64,000 nucleotides of DNA from Erythrobacter sanguineus. Its GTDB lineage: Bacteria; Pseudomonadota; Alphaproteobacteria; Sphingomonadales; Sphingomonadaceae. A program made the position numbers and the translations under genes. The DNA lies in the NCBI RefSeq assembly GCF_900143235.1, contig NZ_FRDF01000007.1, forward strand, positions 121,829 to 185,828, written 5' to 3'. Below the pieces are notes generated by a model. It saw only the letters and a program-made list of their open reading frames with translations. It searched no databases and was not told the DNA's origin. Numbering within the stretch: position 1 is the stretch's first letter; the number at the start of each line of letters is the position of its first letter. Shown piece after piece: positions 17,331 through 26,132 of the stretch.

Positions 17331-20252
17331 TTAGAAGTTCATCTGGATACCAAATACGAAACGGCGACCGAGCGGATCGTACAACGTCGGGAAGGTGTTG
17401 CCCGAGTTCGTCGACGAGGTGCCGGCCTGGTTGCCCGTGTTCGGCGGCTGCTTATCGAACAGGTTCGATACAGTCAGCGTGGCGGTGATGTTATCCATAA
17501 CCCGCTGACGCAGGGCCAGATCGAAGTAGCTGAACGCCGGGATCGTGGCGAATGCCGGGAACACGTTGGCCGGACCACCCGTGGTCGGTTCGCCGACCGG
17601 GAGCTGCGGGTTCGGTGCACGCGGTTCGATCTGCGTGTTGGCCAGATATTGCCACAACAGGCTAATGTCGGTGTTACGCGACGGGCTGCTGTAGGTCAGG
17701 CGGGTATTCACGAAGATATCAGGCTGCGGCGTGCCGCAGTTGATGCTGTAGAAGTTCACGCATTCGCGATTGATCGACAGCGGAGTTGCCTGAAACAGAT
17801 TTTGCTCAGTGTAGGTTGCGTTCACGCCGAGCGCGATCTGACCAAAATCAAAATCTTGCGCAGCGTTGAGTGCGAAGTCGAAGCCAGAGGTCTTGATGCG
17901 ACCAAGGTTCGACAGCGCGAGGAAAGGACCGAAGGTCGTATCCGAAGGTCCGCTGAGGCTCCCCGTAAGCGGGTTACGGAGGATTTGGTTACAGGTTCCG
18001 GGCACCGGAGTTGCCTGGAAGCAGCCGTCGATCACGTCGCCCTGCGAAGGGGTGGTGATGGCGTCGGTGACCGTGATGTTGAAGTAATCAACGCTCACCG
18101 AGAAGCTGCTGAGGATGTTCGGGGTGAACACCACACCAGCGGTGAAAGTACGAGCTTCTTCCGGATCGAGGTTCGGGTTACCACCCGAGGTCGACTGGAT
18201 CTGGCCAGCGATCGGGGTGTTGATCGAACCCAGCAGCGACGTCGGTGCGCCAACCAGTGCAAGCTGCGCGTTACACAGTGCCTGGAAGTTTGCGCCACGA
18301 GCTGCGATATCAGCCAGACTGCCTTCGCACGGATCGGTCGAACGACCTGTCAGACCCGTCACCTGCGGCTGGAACAATTCCGCGATATTCGGCGCACGAA
18401 TAGCTGCGGTGTAGATGCTGCGGAACTTCACTTCGGGGATCGGCGACCAGCTACCGCCAGCCTTCCAGGTGAAAGCGCCACCGACCGTCGAGTAATCGGC
18501 ATAACGCACGCCGCCTTCGAGGGTCAGGTTGTAGAAGAACGGCTTGTCTTCGACCAGCGGTGCAATGACTTCGAGGAAGAATTCCTTGGAGTCGAATTCA
18601 CCGCGGATCGGCAGAGCAGCTGCACCGGCGCCCAGAACTTCGCCCGGGATCCGCGAAAGGCCATCACCTTCCGAACCTGCGGTGTAACGACGATACTCGG
18701 CACCGACCGCAAAGCCGACCGGCGTTTCTGCAATCGGGCTGGAGAAGCCGAGGTCACCATCAACCACGCCCGAAATGTTCAGGAACGTCGTGTCGCGGAA
18801 CGCGCGGGTCGGAACGTCGATGAATTCCAGTGCTTCAGGTGTGATGCTGCCTTCCGGGCCAAACACGTTCAACGGCACACAACCAGCCGCCGAACCAGCC
18901 GGACAGCCTGCAACAGCACTACGAGCGCGGCTCAACAGACCCCAGCCAGTGCGAACTTCGCTACCATTGCTGCGGCCATAGGTGCCGTGCACGTCCCAGT
19001 TCACCGTATCGGTCAACTTGCCGCGCAGACCCGCGGTGATGTTGAACATGTCGGTTTCGAAACGCTGAACACGCGGACCTGCTTCGACGAAGCGGCGGCC
19101 AACTGCCACGGTTACCGGGGTTCCTGCTGCGATTTCGTTGGCGCAGTTAGCGCCCGCGAGGATGCCGCTGCCGGAAACACCGGCGGCTTCCTGACAGAGG
19201 AAATTGCTCTGCTGAGCCGAGAGGAACGGGCTGTTGAGCGGCGTTGTAACCGAGCTGCCGAAAATCCCGGCAGGAGCGAGGTTCACTTCAACAATGCTCT
19301 TGACGTACATTGCTTCAGCATAGGCCTCGACGTTCTTGGCCACTTCGTAGTTCGCCTGAGCGTAGATGTTGTAACGCTCTTGCGGGGTCTGGAACAGGTT
19401 GATCGGGTTGAAATTGAAATTGTTGTTGCGGTCATCCAGGAAGCTGTTGCCATCTTCGGACACACGGCCGTTGAACGGAAACAGGATCGATGCCGGGGCA
19501 GCCGTCGCCGAACCCTGCGGGTTGCCGGTGGCCGTGCTCAGCGATTCCAAACCGATATTGCGGTCGCCCTGAAGCACCGGCGAGGTTTTGGTGTAGCCCA
19601 TGCTGAGCACCGCGTTGCCGCGCCCATCATCGAAGTTGGCACCCATGGTGAGGTCAGCACGGAAGTTCTGGCCATCACCGCGCTCGGTGACGCCCTGAGC
19701 AAAGCGCGCATCAAAGCCGCTGAAATCGCTCCGGGTAACGAAGTTCACAACACCGGCGATGGCGTCTGCACCATAAGCAGTCGTGGCGCCGCCCGTCAGC
19801 ACGTCAACGCGCTGCAGCAGGGCGATCGGAATCACGTTAAGATCGACCACGCCATCAGTGTCGCGCGGGGTCACGCGGCGGCTATTCAGCAGCACAACGT
19901 TACGGTTGCTGCCAAGGCCACGCAGGTTGATCCGTGCCGAACCATTGTTGCCGTTGTTGGTCTGGGCACCAACCGAAGGAACGGTCGACGGAAGGTTCCG
20001 CAGCACTTGTTCGATCGAAACCGGCTGCTGATAATTGATTTCGTCTTCGCTAACCGAAGTCACCGGGCTTGAAAGCTGCAGGTTCGGGCTAGTGATGCGC
20101 GAGCCGGTCACGACGATCGCGTTGACCGCAGCATCTTCGGTCGCGGTCTCGGCGGATTCCTCGGCGTCCTGTGCAAGAACAGGAGATGAGGTAAGGGCGA
20201 GGCCAAGTGCGACCGTGCCGACACTCAGCCTGAGATTTGTCGAGATCTTCAT
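17331..20252 (-). CDS. TonB-dependent outer-membrane receptor
   Basis: 973 residues. A signal peptide ends at SSPVLAQ, and a TonB-box-like segment follows (AVNAIVVTGSRI). The plug domain has the usual SARINLRGLGSNRNVVLLNSRRV and TAYGADAIAGVVNFVTRSDF. The rest is a 22-strand barrel ending in FVFGIQMNF with the terminal Phe used for membrane insertion. It imports an unknown ligand with energy from TonB-ExbBD. Its size and style match sphingomonad receptors for carbohydrates, peptides or aromatic compounds rather than classical siderophores. It has its own terminator and is flanked by two TPR/2OG-oxygenase genes. An AGAGGGA ribosome site precedes the start. Confidence 0.95.
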   Translation of the reverse strand: MKISTNLRLSVGTVALGLALTSSPVLAQDAEESAETATEDAAVNAIVVTGSRITSPNLQLSSPVTSVSEDEINYQQPVSIEQVLRNLPSTVPSVGAQTNNGNNGSARINLRGLGSNRNVVLLNSRRVTPRDTDGVVDLNVIPIALLQRVDVLTGGATTAYGADAIAGVVNFVTRSDFSGFDARFAQGVTERGDGQNFRADLTMGANFDDGRGNAVLSMGYTKTSPVLQGDRNIGLESLSTATGNPQGSATAAPASILFPFNGRVSEDGNSFLDDRNNNFNFNPINLFQTPQERYNIYAQANYEVAKNVEAYAEAMYVKSIVEVNLAPAGIFGSSVTTPLNSPFLSAQQSNFLCQEAAGVSGSGILAGANCANEIAAGTPVTVAVGRRFVEAGPRVQRFETDMFNITAGLRGKLTDTVNWDVHGTYGRSNGSEVRTGWGLLSRARSAVAGCPAGSAAGCVPLNVFGPEGSITPEALEFIDVPTRAFRDTTFLNISGVVDGDLGFSSPIAETPVGFAVGAEYRRYTAGSEGDGLSRIPGEVLGAGAAALPIRGEFDSKEFFLEVIAPLVEDKPFFYNLTLEGGVRYADYSTVGGAFTWKAGGSWSPIPEVKFRSIYTAAIRAPNIAELFQPQVTGLTGRSTDPCEGSLADIAARGANFQALCNAQLALVGAPTSLLGSINTPIAGQIQSTSGGNPNLDPEEARTFTAGVVFTPNILSSFSVSVDYFNITVTDAITTPSQGDVIDGCFQATPVPGTCNQILRNPLTGSLSGPSDTTFGPFLALSNLGRIKTSGFDFALNAAQDFDFGQIALGVNATYTEQNLFQATPLSINRECVNFYSINCGTPQPDIFVNTRLTYSSPSRNTDISLLWQYLANTQIEPRAPNPQLPVGEPTTGGPANVFPAFATIPAFSYFDLALRQRVMDNITATLTVSNLFDKQPPNTGNQAGTSSTNSGNTFPTLYDPLGRRFVFGIQMNF

Positions 20253-20554
20253 ATTCGTAACGTTCCCTCTGTTTTAAGGGTGCCTTGTAAGGGAGGCCCC
20301 TAATTGCTTGACCGCCAGCCTGTCTTAAGATGCCGGGACCGGTCAGATTTCAGGTGGGATATTGCACCTGTCATAGGTGGTATCACACGCAGGGGCAGAC
20401 CGTTGGCCGATGCCATGAAGGATGCCAAGCGTTTCTGGGCGCGCGCAGGCTGTTCGCCCTGTGGATGTAACTTCATTGCAACAGTATTTCGAATGGCTTT
20501 CCGGCACGCTTCGGCACTGATGCAACACGGTTCGATGGCTTGAAATTGCGTGGC
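20253..20554. other. 302-bp control region of the TonB receptor
   Basis: No gene is present. The spacer separates the receptor (start 20252) from the upstream oxygenase gene's end (20555), both on the minus strand. It holds the receptor's ribosome site, a presumed promoter and a cluster of AGGTG/CACCT half-sites at 20351-20379, described separately. Confidence 0.6.
20351..20379. promoter_or_regulatory. Triple half-site, possible repressor operator
   Basis: CAGGTG (20351-20356) and CACCTG (20365-20370) form a perfect inverted repeat with an 8-base spacer. A third half-site AGGTG (20375-20379) makes a second inverted repeat with CACCT across GTCAT. The cluster lies about 100 bp before the receptor start codon. 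The regulator is unknown and no regulatory gene is adjacent. Confidence 0.4.
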
Positions 20555-21898
20555 TTACAGCAGGTTTGAAGCCCCGGCGGCCGGGCCTGAACCGGCTCTG
20601 GGCGATGTCGGTGCTGCACGGACATCAATCACATCGAAAGCGACCGTCAGACGTTCGCATCGTGTCTGCGGCTGCGCGCCGAAGGGCGTGGTGCCATGAT
20701 ACAGCGTCGAGGGAAACAGCGCGAGGTGGCCTTCGCGCGGGCCGATCACCGCGAGCGGTTCCAGCGTCAGCCGCAGATCGGGCGGGGGGCGGCCGATTTC
20801 CAGCCATCCCTGCCGCTGCCCGGTGTCCTGCGCCTCCTCGGGTACCACGATGTAGAGTGCCGAAGAGACGATCCCCTGCGGATGGATATGCGCCGTGTGG
20901 TGATCCCCGCCGCCGGTAAGGCGTACCGACCATGATCCCGCCAGCCGCCATGGCACATCGCGGTGGCGCAGCAGCGGATGGTCCGCGTCGGCGGGCGGCA
21001 GCGCCGCCCGATAGGCTTCCAGCGTCGCCCGGATCGCGGCGTGGAGTTCGCCCAGCACCGGCTCGCTGCGCTGAAACAGGATGCCGCGCGTCTGGGTTCC
21101 GCCGCGCAAGGATTGCCCCAGCGGCAGCGCTGCGGCCTTGTGCAGATCGCGCAGCAGCGCGGCAGCTTCCGCGATCAGTCCGGCGCGCGCCGCGAGCGGC
21201 TGGAGCCGGACCAGCCCGGCCTGTTCGTGCAGCCATGCGGCCCGCGGATCATCGGCCAGCCGCCATGCAATGCCGCGCAGGGCCCATGCGGCGATATCGC
21301 CGGGTTCCGCCGTCAGCACCTGCGCGAGCAGATGCTCGGCTGTCAGGGGATCTTGGCCGCGCAGCCGGTGGCGAGCCTCGTGCAACAGCCGCTGGGGGCG
21401 ATCATCGGCCAGCGCGGCATAGAGGGCATCGGCCCGGTCCCATTCGCCCGCCGCCCCGGCATGGATCGCTTCGAGCAGGGCGAAATGCGGTTCATGGGGG
21501 AAACGCGTGCGGGCCTCGGCGGCGATCGCCGCGGCCTCGGCTGAAAGGTCGGCGGCGGCGAGCGCTTCGACATGGGCGGCGGGAATGTTGGGATCGTGCG
21601 GCGCGCGCGCTGCGGCCTGCCGGAAGGGCGCGGCAAAATCGGGTTCGCCCGCGGCCAGCAGCATCCCGGCCAGATAGGTCAGCGCGGCGGTGAAGCCCGG
21701 GGCCTGACCGGCGATCTGTTGCGCCACGATCCGCGCGCCGCGCCGGTCGCCGGCGAGTTCCAGCGCCTGCGCCTTGCCCAGCCACAGCCGCGCATTGCCG
21801 GGATCGCGCGCCAGCAACCGGTCAAACAGCGCCAGCGCCGCCGGATCGCCGCGCGCCAGCGCCTGCTGGGCCATATCATGGGAAACAGTGTCGTTCAT
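20555..21898 (-). CDS. TPR protein with putative 2OG-Fe(II) oxygenase domain, paralogue B
   Basis: 447 residues, with the same plan as the gene at 15707-17200. Helical repeats (ALFDRLLARDPGNARLWLGK) occupy the first ~280 residues. The PF13759-type oxygenase domain follows: WSVRLTGGGDHHTAHIHPQG, SALYIVVPEE, LALFPSTLYHGT and RLTVAFDV. A short Ala/Pro-rich tail comes after it. The two copies are clearly related but well diverged, so the duplication is not recent. Position upstream of the TonB receptor suggests a joint function, possibly oxidation of an imported compound or modification of a peptide. No strong ribosome site precedes the start. Confidence 0.85.
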   Translation of the reverse strand: MNDTVSHDMAQQALARGDPAALALFDRLLARDPGNARLWLGKAQALELAGDRRGARIVAQQIAGQAPGFTAALTYLAGMLLAAGEPDFAAPFRQAAARAPHDPNIPAAHVEALAAADLSAEAAAIAAEARTRFPHEPHFALLEAIHAGAAGEWDRADALYAALADDRPQRLLHEARHRLRGQDPLTAEHLLAQVLTAEPGDIAAWALRGIAWRLADDPRAAWLHEQAGLVRLQPLAARAGLIAEAAALLRDLHKAAALPLGQSLRGGTQTRGILFQRSEPVLGELHAAIRATLEAYRAALPPADADHPLLRHRDVPWRLAGSWSVRLTGGGDHHTAHIHPQGIVSSALYIVVPEEAQDTGQRQGWLEIGRPPPDLRLTLEPLAVIGPREGHLALFPSTLYHGTTPFGAQPQTRCERLTVAFDVIDVRAAPTSPRAGSGPAAGASNLL

Positions 21899-22078
21899 CC
21901 GGCGGCGCTCATGATGATCGGGCTATCCCCGGCACCGGCCACGGGCAAGCCCGCCGTGCATGCGACCAACATATTGCCCGCTTGATTTGCGCAAAATGCT
22001 TCAATAGGCGGGTAGCGCAAAGGCAAGTGGCGATACGCAACTGATTTGCCGCCTGCACGAATTTCCAAGGAGAGAGCA

Positions 22079-23248
22079 ATGAGCACTGCCTATATCGTCG
22101 AAGCTGTCCGTACTGCGGGGGGGCGGCGCGGCGGGCGTCTGGCTGGGGTCCATCCGGTGGATCTGCTGGCGCGGTCGCTGGACGCCATCGTCGAGCGCAG
22201 CGGGATCGATCCCTCAGCGATTGATGATGTCGTGACCGGCTGCGTCAGCCAGGCCGGGGAACAGGCGATGCAGGTCGGGCGCATGGGCGTGCTGGCATCG
22301 AAGCTGCTGCCGCAGTCCACGCCTGCCGTGACCATCGACCGCCAGTGCGGTTCTTCCCAGCAGGCGATCCAGTTTGCCGCCCAAGCCGTGATGAGCGGGA
22401 CGCAGGACGTCGTGATCGCCAGTGGTGTGGAAAGCATGACCCGCGTGCCGATGGGCACCAATGCCACGCTGCACATGAAGGAAGGCCTTTTCAGCAAGGC
22501 CGCCGGAATCGAGGAAAAGTTTCCGGGCATCAATTTTAGCCAGTTCATGGGCGCTGAGATGATCGTCAAGAAGCACGGCTTCTCCAAGGATGATCTCGAC
22601 CGTTTCGCGCTGTCCAGCCACGAAAAGGCGATTGCCGCGACCAAGGCTGGTGCGTTCGAGTCCGAAATCGTGGCGGTGGAGATCGAGACCCCCGAAGGCA
22701 CGGCGATGCACACCGTCGATGAAGGCATCCGTTTTGACGCGACGCTGGAAGGCATCGCGGGCGTCAAGCTGCTGTCGCCCGACGGGGCGATCACCGCGGC
22801 TTCGGCCAGCCAGATCTGCGATGGTTCGTCCGCGGTGCTGGTGGTGTCCGAAGCCGCGCTCAAGGCGCACGGCCTCACCCCGCTGGCGCGCATCCACAAC
22901 CTGACCGTGACGGCGGGCGATCCGGTGATCATGCTGGAAGAACCGCTGTTCGCCACCGACCGCGCCTTGCAGCGCGCCGGGATGACCATGGCCGACATCG
23001 ACCTGTATGAAGTCAACGAGGCTTTTGCATCTGTCCCGCTCGCCTGGCTCAAGCACACCGGCGCTGATCCGGACAGGCTCAACGTCCACGGCGGCGCGAT
23101 TGCGCTCGGCCACCCGCTGGGCGCATCGGGCACCAAGCTGATGGCGACGCTGGTTTACGCGCTCAAGCGTCACGGCAAGAAATATGGCCTCCAGACCATG
23201 TGCGAAGGCGGCGGCGTCGCCAACGTGACCATCATCGAGAGCCTCTGA
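22079..23248 (+). CDS. Acetyl-CoA acyltransferase (thiolase)
   Basis: 389 residues from the start at 22079 (MSTAYIVEAVRTAGG), which has an AAGGAGAG ribosome site. The acylated cysteine is Cys90 in DRQCGSSQQA. The other thiolase signatures are NEAFASVPLAW, the His in GGAIALGHPLGASG, and the second cysteine in MCEGGGVANV. The enzyme cleaves or forms 3-ketoacyl-CoA in the cytoplasm. It is co-directional with an SDR 34 bp downstream and a cytochrome and crotonase beyond. That context suits beta-oxidation of a fatty or side-chain acyl-CoA, with the chain-length preference unknown. Confidence 0.95.
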   Translation: MSTAYIVEAVRTAGGRRGGRLAGVHPVDLLARSLDAIVERSGIDPSAIDDVVTGCVSQAGEQAMQVGRMGVLASKLLPQSTPAVTIDRQCGSSQQAIQFAAQAVMSGTQDVVIASGVESMTRVPMGTNATLHMKEGLFSKAAGIEEKFPGINFSQFMGAEMIVKKHGFSKDDLDRFALSSHEKAIAATKAGAFESEIVAVEIETPEGTAMHTVDEGIRFDATLEGIAGVKLLSPDGAITAASASQICDGSSAVLVVSEAALKAHGLTPLARIHNLTVTAGDPVIMLEEPLFATDRALQRAGMTMADIDLYEVNEAFASVPLAWLKHTGADPDRLNVHGGAIALGHPLGASGTKLMATLVYALKRHGKKYGLQTMCEGGGVANVTIIESL

Positions 23249-23282
23249 GCCTCGCCCCCTATCTGATAATCAGGAGAGAATA

Positions 23283-24068
23283 ATGGAAGTTTCAGCCAAC
23301 ACCCCCGCCATCGTCACCGGCGGCGCTTCGGGCCTCGGGGCTGCCACCGCCCGCGCGCTGGCCGCCAAGGGCGCGCGTGTAGCGATCTTTGACATGAACG
23401 AGGAAAAGGGCAACGCCATGGCGGCCGAGATCGGCGGCGTGTTCTGCAAGGTCAACGTGACCAGCGACGAGGACGTCGACGCCGGGTTCGCCAAGGCGCG
23501 CGAAGCCCACGGGCAGGAGCGCATTCTGGTGAACTGCGCCGGGATCGGCAATGCGATCAAGACCGCCAGCCGGAGCAAGGAAGACGGATCGATCAAGCAC
23601 TTTCCCGTGTCTGCCTTCGATTTCGTCATTCAGGTGAACCTGATCGGCACCTTCCGCTGCATCGCCAAGTCGGCTGCCGGAATGCTGAGCCTCGACCCGC
23701 TGGACGAAAACGGCGAGCGCGGGGCGATCGTCAACACCGCATCTGTTGCAGGCGAGGACGGCCAGATCGGTCAGGCGGCCTATTCCGCGTCAAAGGCCGG
23801 CGTGATCGGCATGACCCTGCCGATTGCGCGCGACCTGATGAACGAAGGCATCCGGGTGAACACCATCCTACCGGGCATCTTCGACACCCCGCTGCTGGCC
23901 GCTGCACCGCAGAACGTGCGTGATGCGCTGGCCGCATCAGTGCCGTTCCCCAAGCGTCTGGGCATGCCCGATGAATATGCCAAGCTTGCCATGTGCATGA
24001 TCGAAAACGGCTATTTCAACGGCGAGGACGTGCGTCTGGACGGCGCGATCCGGATGGCCCCGCGTTAA
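23283..24068 (+). CDS. SDR-family 3-hydroxyacyl-CoA dehydrogenase-like (HSD10 type)
   Basis: 261 residues with a classical short-chain dehydrogenase fold. The NAD site is TGGASGLGAATARALA with an acidic residue after strand two (IFDMNE), which indicates NAD rather than NADP. NCAG is present, and the catalytic pair is Tyr167 and Lys171 in YSASK. Sequence and context resemble type-2 3-hydroxyacyl-CoA dehydrogenase (HSD17B10 type), the step before thiolase. It lies 34 bp after the thiolase gene with a GGAGAG ribosome site. A steroid or alcohol substrate is the alternative. Confidence 0.88.
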   Translation: MEVSANTPAIVTGGASGLGAATARALAAKGARVAIFDMNEEKGNAMAAEIGGVFCKVNVTSDEDVDAGFAKAREAHGQERILVNCAGIGNAIKTASRSKEDGSIKHFPVSAFDFVIQVNLIGTFRCIAKSAAGMLSLDPLDENGERGAIVNTASVAGEDGQIGQAAYSASKAGVIGMTLPIARDLMNEGIRVNTILPGIFDTPLLAAAPQNVRDALAASVPFPKRLGMPDEYAKLAMCMIENGYFNGEDVRLDGAIRMAPR

Positions 24069-24088
24069 GTATCAGGGAGGAACGCCGC

Positions 24089-25027
24089 ATGGCCTCGCGC
24101 CCGATCATCGCGTTGCTGGCACTGCTGGCTGCGGTGGTCGCGGGGCTGGCGGTGTTCCTTTCCCGCACGCCCGCCAACCATTTGGCGCAAACGGTTGTTC
24201 TCGCGCCTGATCCTGTCGGTTTCCAGCCGCCTGACGAGGCGACCATCCCCGATGGGCCGGAAGGCGATGCGATCCGGCGCGGCAAGGCGCTGTTCCTGCG
24301 CACCGGGGAAATGGCGCCGCAATATGTCGGCAGCGGGCTGACCTGCGGCAATTGCCACCTTGATGCCGGACGCGCCGCCCATGCCTCCCCGATGTGGGCC
24401 GCGTGGGGCATGTATCCCGCCTACCGGAACAAGAATGACACCATCAACACGATGGAAGACCGCATCCGCGGCTGCTTTGTCTATTCGATGAACGCACAAG
24501 CTTCGCCCGCCGGGATTGCGCCGCCTTATGGCGATGATATCTACCGCGATCTGAGCATCTATTTCGCATGGCTCGCCACCGGCGCCCCGATCGGCAAGGC
24601 GCTTCCGGGGCGGGGTTTCCTCAAGCTCGACATGCCGGCCGAGGGGGCCGATCCGGGTCGCGGTGCGCGCGTCTATCAGGAACATTGCATCGCCTGCCAC
24701 GGCGAAAACGGCGAGGGCACGCAGAAGCCCGAGGGCACCTATGCCTTTCCACCATTATGGGGCCCGGCCTCGTTCAACTGGGGGGCGGGCATGTCACGAA
24801 CGGCGGATGCGGCGGGCTTCATCAAGGCGAACATGCCGCTGGGCATGGGCGGCAGCCTGAGTGATCAGCAGGCGTGGGATGTCGCCGCCTTCGTGACCAG
24901 CCGCGAACGCCCGCGCGATCCGCGCCAGACCGGCACCATCAAACAGGCGCGCGCGCGGTTCCACGCCAGCGAGGATTATTACGGCCAGACCATCGACGGC
25001 GATCTGCTGGGCGACGGGGTGCCCTAG
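24089..25027 (+). CDS. Dihaem cytochrome c, TsdA-like
   Basis: 312 residues. The start at 24089 has a GGGAGGAA ribosome site; the open frame extends 96 bp upstream into the SDR gene. An N-terminal hydrophobic segment exports or anchors the protein. Two haem sites are seen: CGNCH (86-90) and CIACH (200-204). Between them, YPAYRNKNDTINTMEDRIRGCF places Cys129 where thiosulfate dehydrogenase TsdA has its unusual haem-ligand cysteine. TsdA joins two thiosulfates to tetrathionate in the periplasm or works in reverse. The position inside a beta-oxidation-like cluster is odd, and no other sulfur gene is nearby, so the substrate remains open. Confidence 0.75.
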   Translation: MASRPIIALLALLAAVVAGLAVFLSRTPANHLAQTVVLAPDPVGFQPPDEATIPDGPEGDAIRRGKALFLRTGEMAPQYVGSGLTCGNCHLDAGRAAHASPMWAAWGMYPAYRNKNDTINTMEDRIRGCFVYSMNAQASPAGIAPPYGDDIYRDLSIYFAWLATGAPIGKALPGRGFLKLDMPAEGADPGRGARVYQEHCIACHGENGEGTQKPEGTYAFPPLWGPASFNWGAGMSRTADAAGFIKANMPLGMGGSLSDQQAWDVAAFVTSRERPRDPRQTGTIKQARARFHASEDYYGQTIDGDLLGDGVP

Positions 25028-25259
25028 GGCGCGCGGGCGGGCCGCCATTGCTCGCTTTCCTACCTGCGGCTGACCGGCCTATCCTGTCTGTGCCATGTCC
25101 GGATATCCGCCTCTCCTCCGCCCGCCTCCTCAGCACGCCTCACGCCGCTCGCAACCGCCATTTTGACAGGCTTGTTTTCCGCTTCTGGACAGTGTCTCAT
25201 GTGTCTCCAACAGGCTGGATCAAGCCAGCCCGACACGCTGCTTTCCGGAGAGAATCTGC
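25028..25259. other. Spacer upstream of the crotonase gene
   Basis: This 232-bp gap separates the cytochrome gene from the crotonase gene on the same strand. Its only distinctive content is the 29-bp repeat at 25184-25212. A CCGGAGAG ribosome site precedes the crotonase start. No terminator after the cytochrome gene was recognised. Confidence 0.5.
25184..25212 (+). repeat. 29-bp exact repeat, copy 1
   Basis: This segment is exactly the reverse complement of 58833-58861. It contains two near-tandem units (GTGTCTCA and GTGTCTCC). It starts 76 bp before the crotonase start codon and ends 47 bp before it, so it could be promoter or leader sequence here. The other copy is inside a coding region. 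Confidence 0.85.
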
Positions 25260-26132
25260 ATGACCGAATACACCCAGATCATCGTCGAAAAGGCCGATGG
25301 CATCGCCACCATCACGCTGAACCGCCCGGACAAGATGAATGCTTATACCCGCACCATGGGCGAGGAGATCATCGCGGCGATGGACGATATTGACGCGGAT
25401 GACGCGGTGCGCGCGGTGATCTTCACCGGTGCAGGAGAGCGCGCCTTCTGTGCCGGGGCGGACCTCACGCCGGAAGATGGCGGGCAGGTCTTCGCCAGCG
25501 GCGATACGGTCGACAGCCTGTCCGATGCCCGCGTGCGCGATGGCGGGGGCCTGCTGACCTTGCGGTTGTTCGAATCGAAGAAACCGCTGATTTCCGCCTG
25601 CAACGGGGTGGCCGTGGGCGTGGGCGCGACGATGCAGCTGGCGATGGATATCCGCCTTGCCGCTGCCCACGCGCGTTACGGCTTCGTCTTTGCCCGGCGC
25701 GGGATTGTGCCCGAAGCAGCATCGAGCTGGTTTCTGCCGCGCATCGTCGGCATCAGTCAGGCGCTGGAGTGGTGTTATTCGGGCCGCATCTTCGATGCCG
25801 GGGAAGCCAAAGCGGGCGGGCTGGTGCGATCGGTCCACGCGCCGGAGGATCTGCTGTTCGCCGCGCGCGCGCTGGCACTCGAGATTGCCGAAAACACCTC
25901 GGCGATCTCGGTTGCAATGACGCGGGCGATGATGTGGCGGTTGATGAGCGCGGATCACCCGATGGAAGCCCACAAGATCGATTCCAGAGCGATCTATCGC
26001 CTGTCGCGCGGGGCCGATGCTGCCGAAGGGATCGCCAGCTTCCTTGAAAAGCGCAAACCGATGTATCCCGGCAAGGTCAGCGCCGACATGCCCGATTTCT
26101 ACCCCTGGTGGGACAACCGCGCCTATGAGTAA
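25260..26132 (+). CDS. Enoyl-CoA hydratase/isomerase (crotonase) family enzyme
   Basis: 290 residues. The crotonase core is present: ITLNRPDKMNAYTRTM, the first oxyanion segment RAFCAGADL, and the second segment ACNGVAVGVGATMQLAMDIR. RRGIVPEAASSWFLP, with a glutamate in the typical hydratase position, follows. The length and C-terminus (YPWWDNRAYE) are longer than short-chain hydratases. It hydrates or isomerises an acyl-CoA. The MarR gene starts 8 bp before its stop codon, so the two are translationally coupled. Confidence 0.92.
   Translation: MTEYTQIIVEKADGIATITLNRPDKMNAYTRTMGEEIIAAMDDIDADDAVRAVIFTGAGERAFCAGADLTPEDGGQVFASGDTVDSLSDARVRDGGGLLTLRLFESKKPLISACNGVAVGVGATMQLAMDIRLAAAHARYGFVFARRGIVPEAASSWFLPRIVGISQALEWCYSGRIFDAGEAKAGGLVRSVHAPEDLLFAARALALEIAENTSAISVAMTRAMMWRLMSADHPMEAHKIDSRAIYRLSRGADAAEGIASFLEKRKPMYPGKVSADMPDFYPWWDNRAYE

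Noticed and set aside
17649..20072. 807-codon open frame antisense to the TonB receptor
   Set aside because: The receptor has complete plug and barrel motifs; the antisense frame has none.
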